This document shows, piece by piece, positions 7,957-17,017 of a stretch of DNA of 64,000 nt (position 1 is its first letter; each line of letters begins with the position of its first letter). The stretch comes from an uncultured Gemmiger sp. GTDB lineage: Bacteria > Bacillota > Clostridia > Oscillospirales > Ruminococcaceae. The notes below the pieces were generated by a model, which was not told where the DNA came from, made no database searches, and saw only the letters and a program-made list of their open reading frames with translations. The DNA lies in contig CALXHQ010000001.1 in assembly GCA_944388145.1 (NCBI GenBank), forward strand, positions 1 through 64,000, given 5' to 3'. The position numbers and the translations under genes were made by a program.

Positions 7957-8976
7957 TCAGTTAAATTTGAAGATCTTCTGGGCGATACGATAGCCGCCCA
8001 GGCAGATCTTGCGGCCGACGGCGCCGGGCAGATCGCACAGCCCGGCCAGAGAGCGGCGACACTTTTTGTAGACGCGCTCATCGCGGTGGCGCAGGTAGGC
8101 CCACAGCATCTTTTTCTGCTCCAGCGCTTCGGGGCTGCCGTCCATGGTCAGGAACACCAGCGAGATGGTCATCATCATGAACAGATAGTTGAACATATAG
8201 GCGCGGAGCTTTTTCTGTTCCGGCGGCAGCGCATACAGATCCACCGCATCGATCATGATCTTGGTGACCCGAACCTGCTGGTTCACCCGCTTGACCATGA
8301 CCTGCTCGTTGACGCTCTGATCCTCACGGCCGATATAGTAACGGTACAGGTCCAGATTGAGATAGTACAACGTTTTGACCCAGGGCAGCGGCTGATAGAC
8401 AAAGATATTGTCCACATAGAAGGTGTGCTTGGGCAGCTCGATACCGCAGTCCCGCAACACCTGGGTGCGATAGATGACGCTGTGCATCAGAATGTTCTGA
8501 CTGGGCGGGAACTTGCCGCACTCCTCCCAGACGAAAACACGGTCCTCCGGCAGGATGCCCTTGTAGGAGATCACGTGGCGGGTATTGTCGATGACATGTT
8601 CATACACATAGTTGCACAGCAGCAGATCCACCGGCTTTTCCATAGCGGCAAACCCGCGCAGTTTGTCCATGACACGGGCCAGTGCTTCGCCGTCCAACCA
8701 GTCGTCAGAGTCCACCACCTTGAAGTAAAGCCCCTGCGCGTTGCGGATGCCCTGGTTGACACCCTCGCCATGGCCGCCGTTTTCCTGGTGGATGACCCGG
8801 ACGATAGTGGGATATTTTGCAGCATATTCGTCGGCGATACGGCCGGTTTCGTCGGTGGAGCCGTCATCCACCAGGATGATTTCGGCCTCCTCACCGGCGG
8901 GCAGCAGCGTCTCGATACAGCGGTCCATGTAAGCCGCAGAATTATAGCAGGGTACAGTAAAGGTGATCAGTTTCAT
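7957..8976 (-). CDS. Family 2 glycosyltransferase
   Basis: A 339-residue GT2 enzyme. The GT-A nucleotide-sugar fold is clear: FTVPCYNSAAYMDRCIETLL at the N-terminus, VDDGSTDETG near residue 36, and the metal-binding VDSDDWLDG near 93. The C-terminal part (about 220-330) is helical, without an obvious membrane helix. Likely products are cell-wall, capsule or glycolipid sugars; the acceptor cannot be deduced. The ATG at 8976 is preceded by AGGAGAA. Its neighbours are unrelated, so no operon context helps. Confidence 0.88.
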   Translation of the reverse strand: MKLITFTVPCYNSAAYMDRCIETLLPAGEEAEIILVDDGSTDETGRIADEYAAKYPTIVRVIHQENGGHGEGVNQGIRNAQGLYFKVVDSDDWLDGEALARVMDKLRGFAAMEKPVDLLLCNYVYEHVIDNTRHVISYKGILPEDRVFVWEECGKFPPSQNILMHSVIYRTQVLRDCGIELPKHTFYVDNIFVYQPLPWVKTLYYLNLDLYRYYIGREDQSVNEQVMVKRVNQQVRVTKIMIDAVDLYALPPEQKKLRAYMFNYLFMMMTISLVFLTMDGSPEALEQKKMLWAYLRHRDERVYKKCRRSLAGLCDLPGAVGRKICLGGYRIAQKIFKFN

Positions 8977-9021
8977 GGGTTACACTCCATTCTCCTGTGT
9001 GAGGCAGCCTGGTCCTGCGGT

Positions 9022-9672
9022 TCAGGACAGCTGCGCGGTCCAGTCCGCCCAATTTTCCAGCACGGTATCTGCCGTGGCCCGTATGTCATCCCAGCACGGG
9101 CGAGTGTAGGCATCCAGCACGCCGATGGTATAGAATCCGGCTGCCTTTGCCGTGCGGATGGCCGTGGGCGAATCTTCAAACACCATGATCTGCGCCGGCC
9201 CGGCACCCAAGCGTTCGGCGGCCCGGAAGTAGACCTCCGGTTCCTCCTTGCCGCGGGGCGTGGCACAGCCCAGCGTGAAGGCAAACCGGTCCAATATGCC
9301 AAAATGGGCCAGCGCGGCATCCACCAGCGGTTTCTCCGTACCGGAGGCAACGCAGAGGGTAACACCCCGAGCACGCATGGCATCCAATGCCTGCACCATC
9401 CCGGGTTTGAGACTGGCCATGGTGGCATAGTCCGCACGGGCTTGCCGACGGATGGCATCTGCCATTTTCGCTGCCGTAACCGGCAGCGAAAACCGCCGCA
9501 CATAGTAGGCGGCAGCCCCTTCCACCGTCATGGTGGCGGTATCGCTGCGTTCCTGCCCCGTGTAGCGGATGCCCCAGGGGGCAAGCACCTGAACAGCCAC
9601 CTGATCCCACATTCCGGTGGAATCCAGCAGTGTGCCGTCCATATCCAGGATCGCATAGGGCAAAAGCTGCAT
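9022..9672 (-). CDS. HAD-superfamily hydrolase, beta-phosphoglucomutase-like
   Basis: A 216-residue HAD phosphatase/phosphomutase. Motif I is DMDGT with the nucleophile Asp10 and Asp12, motif II is CVASGTEKP near residue 110, and motif III/IV is FEDSPTAIRTAKAAGF near 168. A helical cap between motifs I and II places it with the beta-phosphoglucomutase/phosphoglycolate phosphatase subgroup; substrate unknown. The ATG at 9672 was preferred since AGGAG lies 7 bases upstream. The upstream extension to 9729 is rich in arginine and glycine and looks non-coding. Confidence 0.85.
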   Translation of the reverse strand: MQLLPYAILDMDGTLLDSTGMWDQVAVQVLAPWGIRYTGQERSDTATMTVEGAAAYYVRRFSLPVTAAKMADAIRRQARADYATMASLKPGMVQALDAMRARGVTLCVASGTEKPLVDAALAHFGILDRFAFTLGCATPRGKEEPEVYFRAAERLGAGPAQIMVFEDSPTAIRTAKAAGFYTIGVLDAYTRPCWDDIRATADTVLENWADWTAQLS

Positions 9673-9807
9673 CGTTGTCTCCTGTCGGTTGCCGGGGCGG
9701 CTGCCGCCGCGGCGTGATCCGGTGTTCATACACTAACAGCATACCCGTTTTTCCCGGAAAAGGCAAGTGGTAAGCGTGTTTTTGTGGAGACTGGCGGGGA
9801 AACGGTG

Positions 9808-9921
9808 TTAATCCTCCAGCTCCTGCCAGGCTTCCTCCATGGTATCGGCAGAAAAGAGGAATTGGCCGCAGGCATTGTAAACTTCGATATGGCCGCAGAC
9901 ATTTCGAAACTGAACAGACAT
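9808..9921 (-). CDS. Conserved-looking 37-residue small protein of unknown function
   Basis: A short open frame (MSVQFRNVCGHIEVYNACGQ at the start, EEAWQELED at the end) with a good AGGAAAGGCGG ribosome site and its own extended -10 element. The pattern GHIEVY..CG.FLFSADT..EA...LE reads like a compact folded domain, and I recall similar short proteins in related gut Firmicutes, though without function. It has two cysteines and no membrane segment. It lies between the HAD gene and the CmpB-like gene, each on the minus strand, with hypothetical status. Confidence 0.6.
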   Translation of the reverse strand: MSVQFRNVCGHIEVYNACGQFLFSADTMEEAWQELED

Positions 9922-9979
9922 GGGGTAAACCGCCTTTCCTTTGCAGTGTGAAAGCTGCCTGACTTTGGATTGTGCTTTC

Positions 9980-9985
9980 AGTATA
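9980..9985 (-). promoter_or_regulatory. Extended -10 element of the 37-residue gene
   Basis: Minus strand TGCTATACT. No good -35 at 16-18 bases. The transcript would start about 50 bases before the ATG at 9921. Confidence 0.5.
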
Positions 9986-10056
9986 GCAAAGGAGCAGGGT
10001 GTTATTTGGGACTTCAGGCGGCATTCCGCGATAACGCAGTCCCTTAAAGCGGTCTT

Positions 10057-10494
10057 TTAATACTCTGCGGCAAGCAGCGGTACGGTGTGCGGTGCTGCGC
10101 GTATTTTTCGCAGGCAGAACAGCAGCCACAGGCATAAAAGATACCACAAAACCGTATAGCGCGGACAGACAAAGCCGGCAATGTTGCCCCACTCGGCGCG
10201 GTAGTCCCATACGCGCACCCGAAGCGCCACAAGGCAAAGCTGCCCCACGGCCAGTTCCAGCACAGTGATGCCCGCCGCCCCCAGCGCTGCAGCAGAGGGA
10301 AGTGTCAGGTTGGGGCGGTGTTCCAGCCAGACCAGCAGGCAAAAGCAACCGCCCCCGGCAAAGAACATGGTCCAGTGGGTGGCGCCGCGCCAGACCAGTT
10401 CCGCCGCCAAATAGGCGGTTCCCCCCATGGCAAAAACAGAGGCCTTTTCCCAGAGCAGCGCGCCTGGCAGGCGTTTGGCGGGCTGTGTCATCAT
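10057..10494 (-). CDS. CmpB-like putative ABC transporter membrane protein
   Basis: A 145-residue integral membrane protein with about four transmembrane helices. The signature RVWDYRAEWGNIAGFVCPRYTVLWY matches in pattern the putative ABC-transporter type IV (CmpB) family, small membrane proteins of Clostridia with unproven transport function. The start is the ATG at 10494 (MMTQPAKR), preceded by GGAGGGGGAG; the longer frame has no ribosome site. No ATPase gene is adjacent, so a role as a transporter subunit is uncertain. Confidence 0.65.
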   Translation of the reverse strand: MMTQPAKRLPGALLWEKASVFAMGGTAYLAAELVWRGATHWTMFFAGGGCFCLLVWLEHRPNLTLPSAAALGAAGITVLELAVGQLCLVALRVRVWDYRAEWGNIAGFVCPRYTVLWYLLCLWLLFCLRKIRAAPHTVPLLAAEY

Positions 10495-10610
10495 GTTGTA
10501 CTCCCCCTCCCGTATTGGCCCAGTCGGCGGGCCGCTTCCCATATTGTGCACCGCCAGCCCGGCCAGTAACCTTTTTGTCATGGATCTGGCAGCTTTTTCC
10601 TGAAAGAGGA

Positions 10611-10647
10611 GGCCGGACCTGCTGGAAACGTTCCTGCAGGTCCGGCC
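10611..10647 (-). terminator. Hairpin after pncB
   Basis: GGCCGGACCTGC (10611-10622) and GCAGGTCCGGCC (10636-10647) form a perfect 12-bp stem just beyond the pncB stop at 10658. The minus-strand tail is TCCTCTTTC, only partly T-rich. Confidence 0.65.
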
Positions 10648-10657
10648 TGAGTACAGA

Positions 10658-12106
10658 TTATTTGGACAGTTCCTTGAGCAGAGCGCTGCGGGTATCCCAC
10701 AGTTTCTGGCTCAGGTCCACATAGTAGCGGTGGGGATTTTCAAAGCGCTTGACCTCGTCCCACAGGGTATTGACCTGGGCCTTGCAGAACTTGCGGATGT
10801 CCGCCAGATCTGGCGAGACATAAACGCGCTTGCCGTTTTGATAGATGAGGGTGGACAGGCAGCGCGCCGTGCAGTTGACGTAGGTACGTTCTTTCCAGGT
10901 TTCCACCGGGTCGAACAGCGTGATGCCGTTTTTGGTTTCCACCGGCTCATCCGCCATGGTGACCAGATCCGCCATGGCCTTGCCATCCTCATCGTAGATG
11001 CGCCAAACCTTCTTCAGGCAAGGGATGGTCATTTTTTCGGCACTTTCGGATAGCTTCATTTTCGGGATATATTCGCCCGTTGCGTCATCCCTGACAGCGG
11101 CCAGCTTGTAGACGCCACCAAACACCGGATCACTTTTGGCCGTGATCATATTCTCGCCGATGCCGAAGCTGTCCACACGGGCCCCCTGCAGAATCAGATC
11201 GCGGACCAGGTACTCGTCCAGACTGTTGGAAGCGCAGATGGGGCAGTCGGGATAACCGGCGGCGTCCAACATCTTGCGGGCCTTCTTGGACAGGTAGGCG
11301 ATGTCGCCCGAGTCGATGCGCACCCCCTTGGGGCGCTTGCCCATGGGTTTGAGCACCTCGTCAAAGACGCGGATGGCATCGGGGATGCCATGACGCAGCA
11401 CATTGTAAGTATCCACCAACAGCACACAGGCATCCGGGTAGAGCTCGGCATACTTTTTGAAAGCATCGTACTCGGTGGGGAACATCTGCACCCAGCTGTG
11501 TGCCATGGTGCCGGAAGCCGGGATGCCGAAGTCCCGCGCAGCCATCACACAAGAGGTGGAGGCACAGCCGCCGATATAGGCCGCACGGGCGCCGAAGTAG
11601 GCGGCGTCGTACCCTTGTGCGCGTCGGGCACCGAACTCCATGACCGGACGGCCGGATGCCGCCCGCACGATGCGGTTGGATTTGGTGGCAATCAGGCACT
11701 GATGGTTGAAGGTGACCAGCAAAAGTGTCTCTAACAGCTGGCACTCGATGGCGGGGCCTTCCACCGTAACGATGGGCTCATGGGGGAAGATAGGCATCCC
11801 CTCCTCAATCGCCCAGATATTGCAGTGCAGCTGGAAATTGGCCAGATAATCTAGGAACTCCTCCTTAAAGCTGCCGGTGGCACGGAGATAGGCAATATCC
11901 TCCGGCGTGAACTTCAGGTGGTCCACCGCATCCACAAATTGCTGCAGGCCCGCCATAATGGCGTAACCGCCTCCGTCCGGTACCCTGCGGAAGAACATAT
12001 CAAAGACGGCATACTTGTCCTGATAGCCTTCGTCCAGATAGCCCGCGGACATGGTCAGTTCATAAAAGTCGGTCATGGTGGTCAGGTTGCGTGCAATATC
12101 CAGCAT
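10658..12106 (-). CDS. pncB: Nicotinate phosphoribosyltransferase
   Basis: A 482-residue enzyme joining nicotinate to phosphoribosyl pyrophosphate to make nicotinate mononucleotide, in NAD salvage. The start MLDIARNLTTMTDFYELTMS, the central EFGARRAQGYDAAYFGARAAY near residue 157, HSWVQMFPTEYDAF near 203, and VRIDSGDIAYLSKKARKML near 261 are family hallmarks, and the length fits the long PncB form. GGGGAG precedes the ATG. It lies downstream of the D-Ala carboxypeptidase gene on the same strand, separated by 131 bases that hold a plus-oriented hairpin. Confidence 0.95.
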   Translation of the reverse strand: MLDIARNLTTMTDFYELTMSAGYLDEGYQDKYAVFDMFFRRVPDGGGYAIMAGLQQFVDAVDHLKFTPEDIAYLRATGSFKEEFLDYLANFQLHCNIWAIEEGMPIFPHEPIVTVEGPAIECQLLETLLLVTFNHQCLIATKSNRIVRAASGRPVMEFGARRAQGYDAAYFGARAAYIGGCASTSCVMAARDFGIPASGTMAHSWVQMFPTEYDAFKKYAELYPDACVLLVDTYNVLRHGIPDAIRVFDEVLKPMGKRPKGVRIDSGDIAYLSKKARKMLDAAGYPDCPICASNSLDEYLVRDLILQGARVDSFGIGENMITAKSDPVFGGVYKLAAVRDDATGEYIPKMKLSESAEKMTIPCLKKVWRIYDEDGKAMADLVTMADEPVETKNGITLFDPVETWKERTYVNCTARCLSTLIYQNGKRVYVSPDLADIRKFCKAQVNTLWDEVKRFENPHRYYVDLSQKLWDTRSALLKELSK

Positions 12107-12166
12107 TTTGGACTCAACTCCCCTTGCGTGGGTCCGACATAAAAGCCGGAGCCTTATTGACAGTGC

Positions 12167-12190
12167 GGCGGGTTTTCACCCGCCTTTTTT
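12167..12190 (+). terminator. Perfect small terminator on the plus strand
   Basis: GGCGGGT (12167-12173), loop TTTC, ACCCGCC (12178-12184), then six T bases. Flanking genes are both on the minus strand, so it faces no annotated transcript. Confidence 0.6.
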
Positions 12191-12237
12191 CTGCAAACGG
12201 CCTGTGCGAATACAGCGGCAGGCCGGGCATTCCTGCA

Positions 12238-13638
12238 TTATTCTCTGCGGCTGCGGCGGGCCGGGGCCGAACGATATGCTGTACGGCGCTTTGCTGCACG
12301 GCCGCCGGGCTTTCCTCGACCGCCGCGGCTGCCGCCCATCAGGATGGCGCACACCCACACAAAGGCATACACAGCCACCACAACCAGTGTGAGAATGATA
12401 ACAACCTTGAAGTAGGTGCTGGAGAAGAATTCCCCCACTTTGGTCAGGGTGAACAGCACCTGATTGCGCGTGACGGTACTGCCTGCCAGCAGATCTACTG
12501 TCCCCAGCTTTTCCCCGTTGATGGAAAGGGTTACCGTTCCCACCACGTCCCCCTGTTTCAGCGGAGCGGTCAGGTATTCGGGCAGATCGAAGGTTTTCTG
12601 GGTCAGGTCAGCCCCGCCGTCAGCGGGCAGCAGCGTCATCATGTTGTCTGCCGGGTAGAGCATGACCGTGTCGGCATCGGTGGAATAGCGCACCGGGCGC
12701 TCGGTGATGGGGCTGGTGGTGTCCAGAGCGGGGGCGATGGAGAAGGTGGAGAACACCCAGTCCATCAGGTTGGCTGTTTCCACCAGGGCCGGCTTGGCAT
12801 ATTTGGGCTCGCTGGCGTTGGGGTCGGCGGCGGCATCGCTTTGCAGCAGCACACTGATATAGGTTTCCCCGTTTTGCGTATGCCAGCTGGCGAAGTTCTG
12901 CCAGCCGGAAGCCAGACTGCCCGTCTTTCCCCCCTGGGTGTATGCCCGATAGTAGGCGGAGCTTGGGCTGATCATGCTGTTGGTGGTATGCAGATTGTAG
13001 GGCGATTCGTGCTGGGTATTGGCGGGCATCTGATAGTCGGTAACACCGGCCGCCTCCACAAAAGCGTCGTACTCCAAAAGAGCCCGCAGAATCAGGTAAG
13101 CGTCCCGGGCGGTGGTCATGTTGCCCTCGTTCAGGCCGCAGGGATCGGTAAACACGGTGCCGGTGCAGCCCAGCGCTTTGGCCTCTTCGTTCATCATGGC
13201 CACAAAGGTATCCGGGTCATTGTTCCCCATAAAAAACGCCACGATATAGGCAGCCTCGTTGCCGGACTGTACCTCCATGCCGTAGAGCAGATTGCGCAGC
13301 GTGACCGTCTCGCCAGGGCGGATATCCGCCAGCGACGCGCCGGTGCCGTAGAGGATGTCATCAATCTCACGGGGCATTGTAACAGTGACGGTATCCAGCT
13401 GGTCCTGATAGGTTTTCAGCATCAGCAGCATAGTCATCATTTTGGTCAGGCTGGCCGCGGTGATGGATGCCTCGCTGTTTTTTTCATAGACAACGATATT
13501 GGTATCCAGGTTGACCACATAGGCAGCTTGGGCGGTGGGCTCCTCAGGCGGGGCATATCCCTCCATGGCTGCGGCGGGCAGGGCCAGCGCAACAGCCAGA
13601 ATGAACATAGCAAGAATGCCGGCAAGACGTTTTTTCAT
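12238..13638 (-). CDS. D-alanyl-D-alanine carboxypeptidase (class A-type PBP5/DacF family)
   Basis: A 466-residue exported serine peptidase that removes the last D-alanine from peptidoglycan stem peptides. An N-terminal signal peptide (residues 1-25, cut after PAAA) is followed by the catalytic SLTK (Ser63, Lys66), SGN (125-127) and KTG (238-240). A C-terminal transmembrane helix (about 405-435) and an arginine-rich tail anchor it, unlike the amphipathic anchor of PBP5. The initiating ATG has AAGGAA upstream. A promoter with TATACT lies at 13730-13735. Confidence 0.93.
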   Translation of the reverse strand: MKKRLAGILAMFILAVALALPAAAMEGYAPPEEPTAQAAYVVNLDTNIVVYEKNSEASITAASLTKMMTMLLMLKTYQDQLDTVTVTMPREIDDILYGTGASLADIRPGETVTLRNLLYGMEVQSGNEAAYIVAFFMGNNDPDTFVAMMNEEAKALGCTGTVFTDPCGLNEGNMTTARDAYLILRALLEYDAFVEAAGVTDYQMPANTQHESPYNLHTTNSMISPSSAYYRAYTQGGKTGSLASGWQNFASWHTQNGETYISVLLQSDAAADPNASEPKYAKPALVETANLMDWVFSTFSIAPALDTTSPITERPVRYSTDADTVMLYPADNMMTLLPADGGADLTQKTFDLPEYLTAPLKQGDVVGTVTLSINGEKLGTVDLLAGSTVTRNQVLFTLTKVGEFFSSTYFKVVIILTLVVVAVYAFVWVCAILMGGSRGGRGKPGGRAAKRRTAYRSAPARRSRRE

Positions 13639-13729
13639 GGGCAGATAGATTCCTTATAACACAGCAGGACCGGCTGTCGGGTTGCACAGTGGCCAGCCCC
13701 ACAGGGAGAACATTCGGTATATAAAGAAT

Positions 13730-13735
13730 AGTATA
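13730..13735 (-). promoter_or_regulatory. -10 element of the D-Ala carboxypeptidase gene
   Basis: Minus strand TATACT with a poor TTTTCC at -35 (17-base spacing). The 5' leader would be about 85 bases. Confidence 0.5.
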
Positions 13736-13793
13736 CCAAAAAATACCGCTTTGGAAAAGGTGCAGAAGAGTGGAATTTTGCCGGGCAGCACCA

Positions 13794-15839
13794 TCAATTC
13801 ATGGTGCCGGCAGTGGTGGCAAACAAACGCTCCACCTCATCCGCCAGCAGGCGGTGCTCCGGGGCGGCCAGGCTGGGGTCGGCGGCCAGCAGGGATTTGG
13901 CCTCCTGCTGGGCAACCGTTAGGGTGCGGGTATCCTCCACCAGGTTGGCCACCCGAAGCGTGGGCAGGCCGTGCTGGGCCTCGCCAAAGAAATCGCCGGG
14001 GCCGCGGGTCTCCAGGTCGTATTTTGCCACCGCAAAGCCATCCTGCGTGTGGCAGAGGAAGGAAAGGCGTTTGCGCACGCTCTCGCTCTCGTTGTCTGAG
14101 ATCAGGATACAGCAGGAATCGGCGGAGCCGCGCCCTACCCTGCCCCGCAGCTGGTGCAGGGCTGACAGACCGAACCGCTCGGCGTTCTCGATTACCATGA
14201 CGGTGGCGTTGGGCACGTCCACCCCCACCTCGATGACGGTGGTGGAGACCAGCACATCCAGTTCTCCCGCCTTGAACGCCTGCATGACGGCATCCTTTTC
14301 TTTGGGTTTGAGCTTTCCATGCAAAAGCCCCACCCGGCGGCCGGGCAAAAGCGGACAGGCGACCTTTTCGTAGTAGCTTTTCACCGACTGGATGCCCGCA
14401 TCCAGCTCATTGTCCTCAATGGCCGGGCAGACAATGTAGACCTGATGCCCGGCGGCGATCTGCTTTTCCAAAAAGCCGTACATATCCCGCCGCTTGCGTC
14501 CGGTGATGAACCAGGTTCTGATGGGCTTACGCCCCGGGGGCAGCTCATCCAGCACCGAGATGTCCAGGTCGCCGTAGAGCAGCAGCCCCAGCGTGCGGGG
14601 AATGGGCGTGGCGCTCATCACGAGCAGGTGCGGGCTTTTGGCTTTGCCTGCCAAAATGCCCCGCTGCCGTACCCCGAAGCGGTGCTGCTCGTCCACAATG
14701 GCAAGGCCCAGGTTTTTGAACTGCACCGCATCGGTCAGCACCGCGTGGGTGCCCACCACCAGCCCTGCGCGGCCGTCGGCGATGGCGGAAAGCGCCACCC
14801 GGCGTTCGGCGGCCTTCATGCCCCCCACCAGCAGCGTGACATTGACGCCGAAGGGTTCCAGCCGGTCGGCCAGCGTGGCGGCGTGCTGGCGGGCCAGCAG
14901 CTCGGTGGGGGCCAGCATGGCGCTCTGCCAGCCGTTCTGTGCCGCATGCCAGATGGCCGCGGCGGCCACCAGCGTTTTGCCGCTGCCCACATCGCCCTGC
15001 AGCAGCCGGTTCATGGGGATGCTGCCGCAAAGGTCGCGGCAGATTTCCTCGGTGGCGCGGCGCTGGGCGCCGGTGGGCGCGTAGGGCAGGCTGCGCCAGA
15101 AGGGTGCCAGATCCACCGGATGCATGGGCGCGCCGGTTTTCTGCCGGCCATGCCCCCGCAGAAGGAAAATGCCCAGCTGCAGGATGTATAGCTCCTCAAA
15201 AATCAGGCGACGGCGCGCGGCGGCGGCATCCTGGGGGGATTGGGGCGCATGGATGGCCCGGACCGCCTCGGCCCGGGTGGGCATGCGGTATTTGGCCAGC
15301 AAAAAGGCCGGCAGCGGGTCGGGCAGGCCGGCGGCGGCATCCAGTGCGGCGGCCACCGCCTTGACGATGCGGCTGCTGGGCAGCCCCTCGGTGCCGGGAT
15401 AGACCGGAACCAGCGGTGCGGCGGCCACATCGGCCTCGGTACGGATGCTGGGGTGCAGGATCTCCCGCCGGGTCAGGCTACCGCCCACGCGGCCCTCAAA
15501 ATAATAGCGCTTGCCGATTTCCAGATGCTCCGCCACATAGGGCGCGTTGAACCAGGACAGGGTCAGCGTGCCGGTATCGTCGGCTGCCAGCACCCGGGTG
15601 AGCATCCGCCCGCCCTTGATGCGGCGGCCGGGTTCCTTTTGCAGGACCTCGGCCCGGACGCAGCAGTCGATGTCATAGGGTGCCTCGGCCACGGCGTAAG
15701 GCCTGGTGTAATCCACATAGCGGCGCGGATAGTGCAGGAGCAGGTCCCCCACGGTGCGGATGCCGAGTTTTTCAAACTTTTTGGCAAACGCCGGGCCTAC
15801 CCCCTTGAGATACTGCACGCTGTCGTTCAGGTCCGGCAT
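13794..15839 (-). CDS. recG: ATP-dependent DNA helicase RecG
   Basis: A 681-residue branch-migration helicase acting on stalled replication forks and Holliday junctions. Residues about 60-160 form the OB/wedge domain; the helicase core holds the Walker A GDVGSGKT (near 286), the DEQHRFG box (near 392), VMSATPIPRT (near 420) and QLRGRVGRG (near 575). The start ATG has AAGGAGG 8 bases upstream. Downstream of DUF1835, yloV and asp23 in the same direction; asp23-yloV-recG is a familiar Firmicute order. Confidence 0.97.
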   Translation of the reverse strand: MPDLNDSVQYLKGVGPAFAKKFEKLGIRTVGDLLLHYPRRYVDYTRPYAVAEAPYDIDCCVRAEVLQKEPGRRIKGGRMLTRVLAADDTGTLTLSWFNAPYVAEHLEIGKRYYFEGRVGGSLTRREILHPSIRTEADVAAAPLVPVYPGTEGLPSSRIVKAVAAALDAAAGLPDPLPAFLLAKYRMPTRAEAVRAIHAPQSPQDAAAARRRLIFEELYILQLGIFLLRGHGRQKTGAPMHPVDLAPFWRSLPYAPTGAQRRATEEICRDLCGSIPMNRLLQGDVGSGKTLVAAAAIWHAAQNGWQSAMLAPTELLARQHAATLADRLEPFGVNVTLLVGGMKAAERRVALSAIADGRAGLVVGTHAVLTDAVQFKNLGLAIVDEQHRFGVRQRGILAGKAKSPHLLVMSATPIPRTLGLLLYGDLDISVLDELPPGRKPIRTWFITGRKRRDMYGFLEKQIAAGHQVYIVCPAIEDNELDAGIQSVKSYYEKVACPLLPGRRVGLLHGKLKPKEKDAVMQAFKAGELDVLVSTTVIEVGVDVPNATVMVIENAERFGLSALHQLRGRVGRGSADSCCILISDNESESVRKRLSFLCHTQDGFAVAKYDLETRGPGDFFGEAQHGLPTLRVANLVEDTRTLTVAQQEAKSLLAADPSLAAPEHRLLADEVERLFATTAGTMN

Positions 15840-15912
15840 GGCGGGGCCTCCTTTCGTTGGAATCAGGAATGGGAATTTTCAGAGCGGCGGGCCGGTTCTC
15901 GCTTTCTGCCGG

Positions 15913-16896
15913 TTATCCGTTTTTGCGATAGGTGCCGGCGCGCCGGTAAGGGGCGTCCGACGGGGCCGGGGCAAGAGCCTGCAGGGCGCCGGCCTCGACC
16001 TGACGCTGCATCCATTGCCAAACCAGCAGATCGCCGGGCAGTCGTGGGTACCGCGCGATCACCTGCCCCAGCAGCGCCGCGCCGGAAAAGGTTTCCGGCA
16101 TCTGATCCAGCACCTGCTGAAAGAACGGGTCATAAAAATCCGCCTGCGCGCTAACCAGCATCCCGCTGACCACCACCCGCAAAGGCGCATTTTCCTGCTC
16201 CAGCCTGCGCCAATGCCTGGCCATTGCCGTTTGAAAGGCGGGCGGCACTCGCTGCGCCAATGGCAGAAAGCGGCCAAGCTCGCCGGGGTGGTGCTCGCCC
16301 CAGCTGCGGCAGCGGACGGTGGTGCCATCCGGCCGGTTTTCAAATTCCGGCAGGCAGATCAGACGGGCGTCTGCCTGCAAGCCGGCACCGTCCAGCTGCG
16401 CCATCAGCCAGCAGGTGCCGCAGGCATTGTCCGCGCGGCTGCCGGTCCAGATGCGCAGCGGCACACCGTCCCTCACGGCGCCAAACAGGCGGACGAGGTT
16501 TTTGCGGGTCCGCTCCGCCCGCTTTCGCAGGTCCCGCAGAATTTCATCCTCGCTTTGCAGCTGGAGCTGGCCTGCATACAGGCGGGCCAGGAACGCCAGC
16601 CGCTCCGGGCCGGCATAACCGCCGGCAACGGGTCCCAGATCGAGATGGCCGGGAAAGCCCAGCACATCGGCGGGGCTGCCGCCAAGCGGCACAGCCTGCG
16701 CCCAGCGGCGGCGCTCTTCCTCCTCGGCCTGGCGCTGAGCTTCGGCAATCTCTTCGGCAGTGGGCGGGGCATCGCTTTTGCTATCGCCGGCAAAAATCAC
16801 GCCGATCGAGCTGCCAATCCGGTATTTCTCCTCGCCGTAATGCTGCGCCAGTTTCAGGGCACCGACAGCGCTTTCCTCAAAAGTGATATCCAGCAT
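15913..16896 (-). CDS. DUF1835-domain protein
   Basis: A 327-residue protein opening MLDITFEESAVGALKLAQHY, followed by GVIFAGD and an acidic-arginine coiled segment, then LRIWTGSRADNACGTCWLMAQL near residue 150. These features are typical of the DUF1835/DUF3658 family, whose function is unknown. No membrane helix or catalytic motif is evident. The ATG has GAGGAGG 9 bases upstream. It sits between yloV and recG where other Firmicutes have no insert, and a terminator separates it from yloV. Confidence 0.7.
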   Translation of the reverse strand: MLDITFEESAVGALKLAQHYGEEKYRIGSSIGVIFAGDSKSDAPPTAEEIAEAQRQAEEEERRRWAQAVPLGGSPADVLGFPGHLDLGPVAGGYAGPERLAFLARLYAGQLQLQSEDEILRDLRKRAERTRKNLVRLFGAVRDGVPLRIWTGSRADNACGTCWLMAQLDGAGLQADARLICLPEFENRPDGTTVRCRSWGEHHPGELGRFLPLAQRVPPAFQTAMARHWRRLEQENAPLRVVVSGMLVSAQADFYDPFFQQVLDQMPETFSGAALLGQVIARYPRLPGDLLVWQWMQRQVEAGALQALAPAPSDAPYRRAGTYRKNG

Positions 16897-16943
16897 ATGA
16901 TCGGCCTCCTCTCCCCCGCCGCGGGCCGCGCTTTGGCCCGGTG

Positions 16944-16999
16944 CAAAAAGGACGAACCCGGCTGCCAGCCATTGACGGCCGTGGAGCCTGATTCGTCCT
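16944..16999 (-). terminator. Terminator after yloV
   Basis: AGGACGAA (16949-16956) pairs with TTCGTCCT (16992-16999), with further internal pairing; on the minus strand the stem is followed by TTTTTGC. Confidence 0.75.
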
Positions 17000-17017
17000 G
17001 CGCAGTGGAATAAGCGC

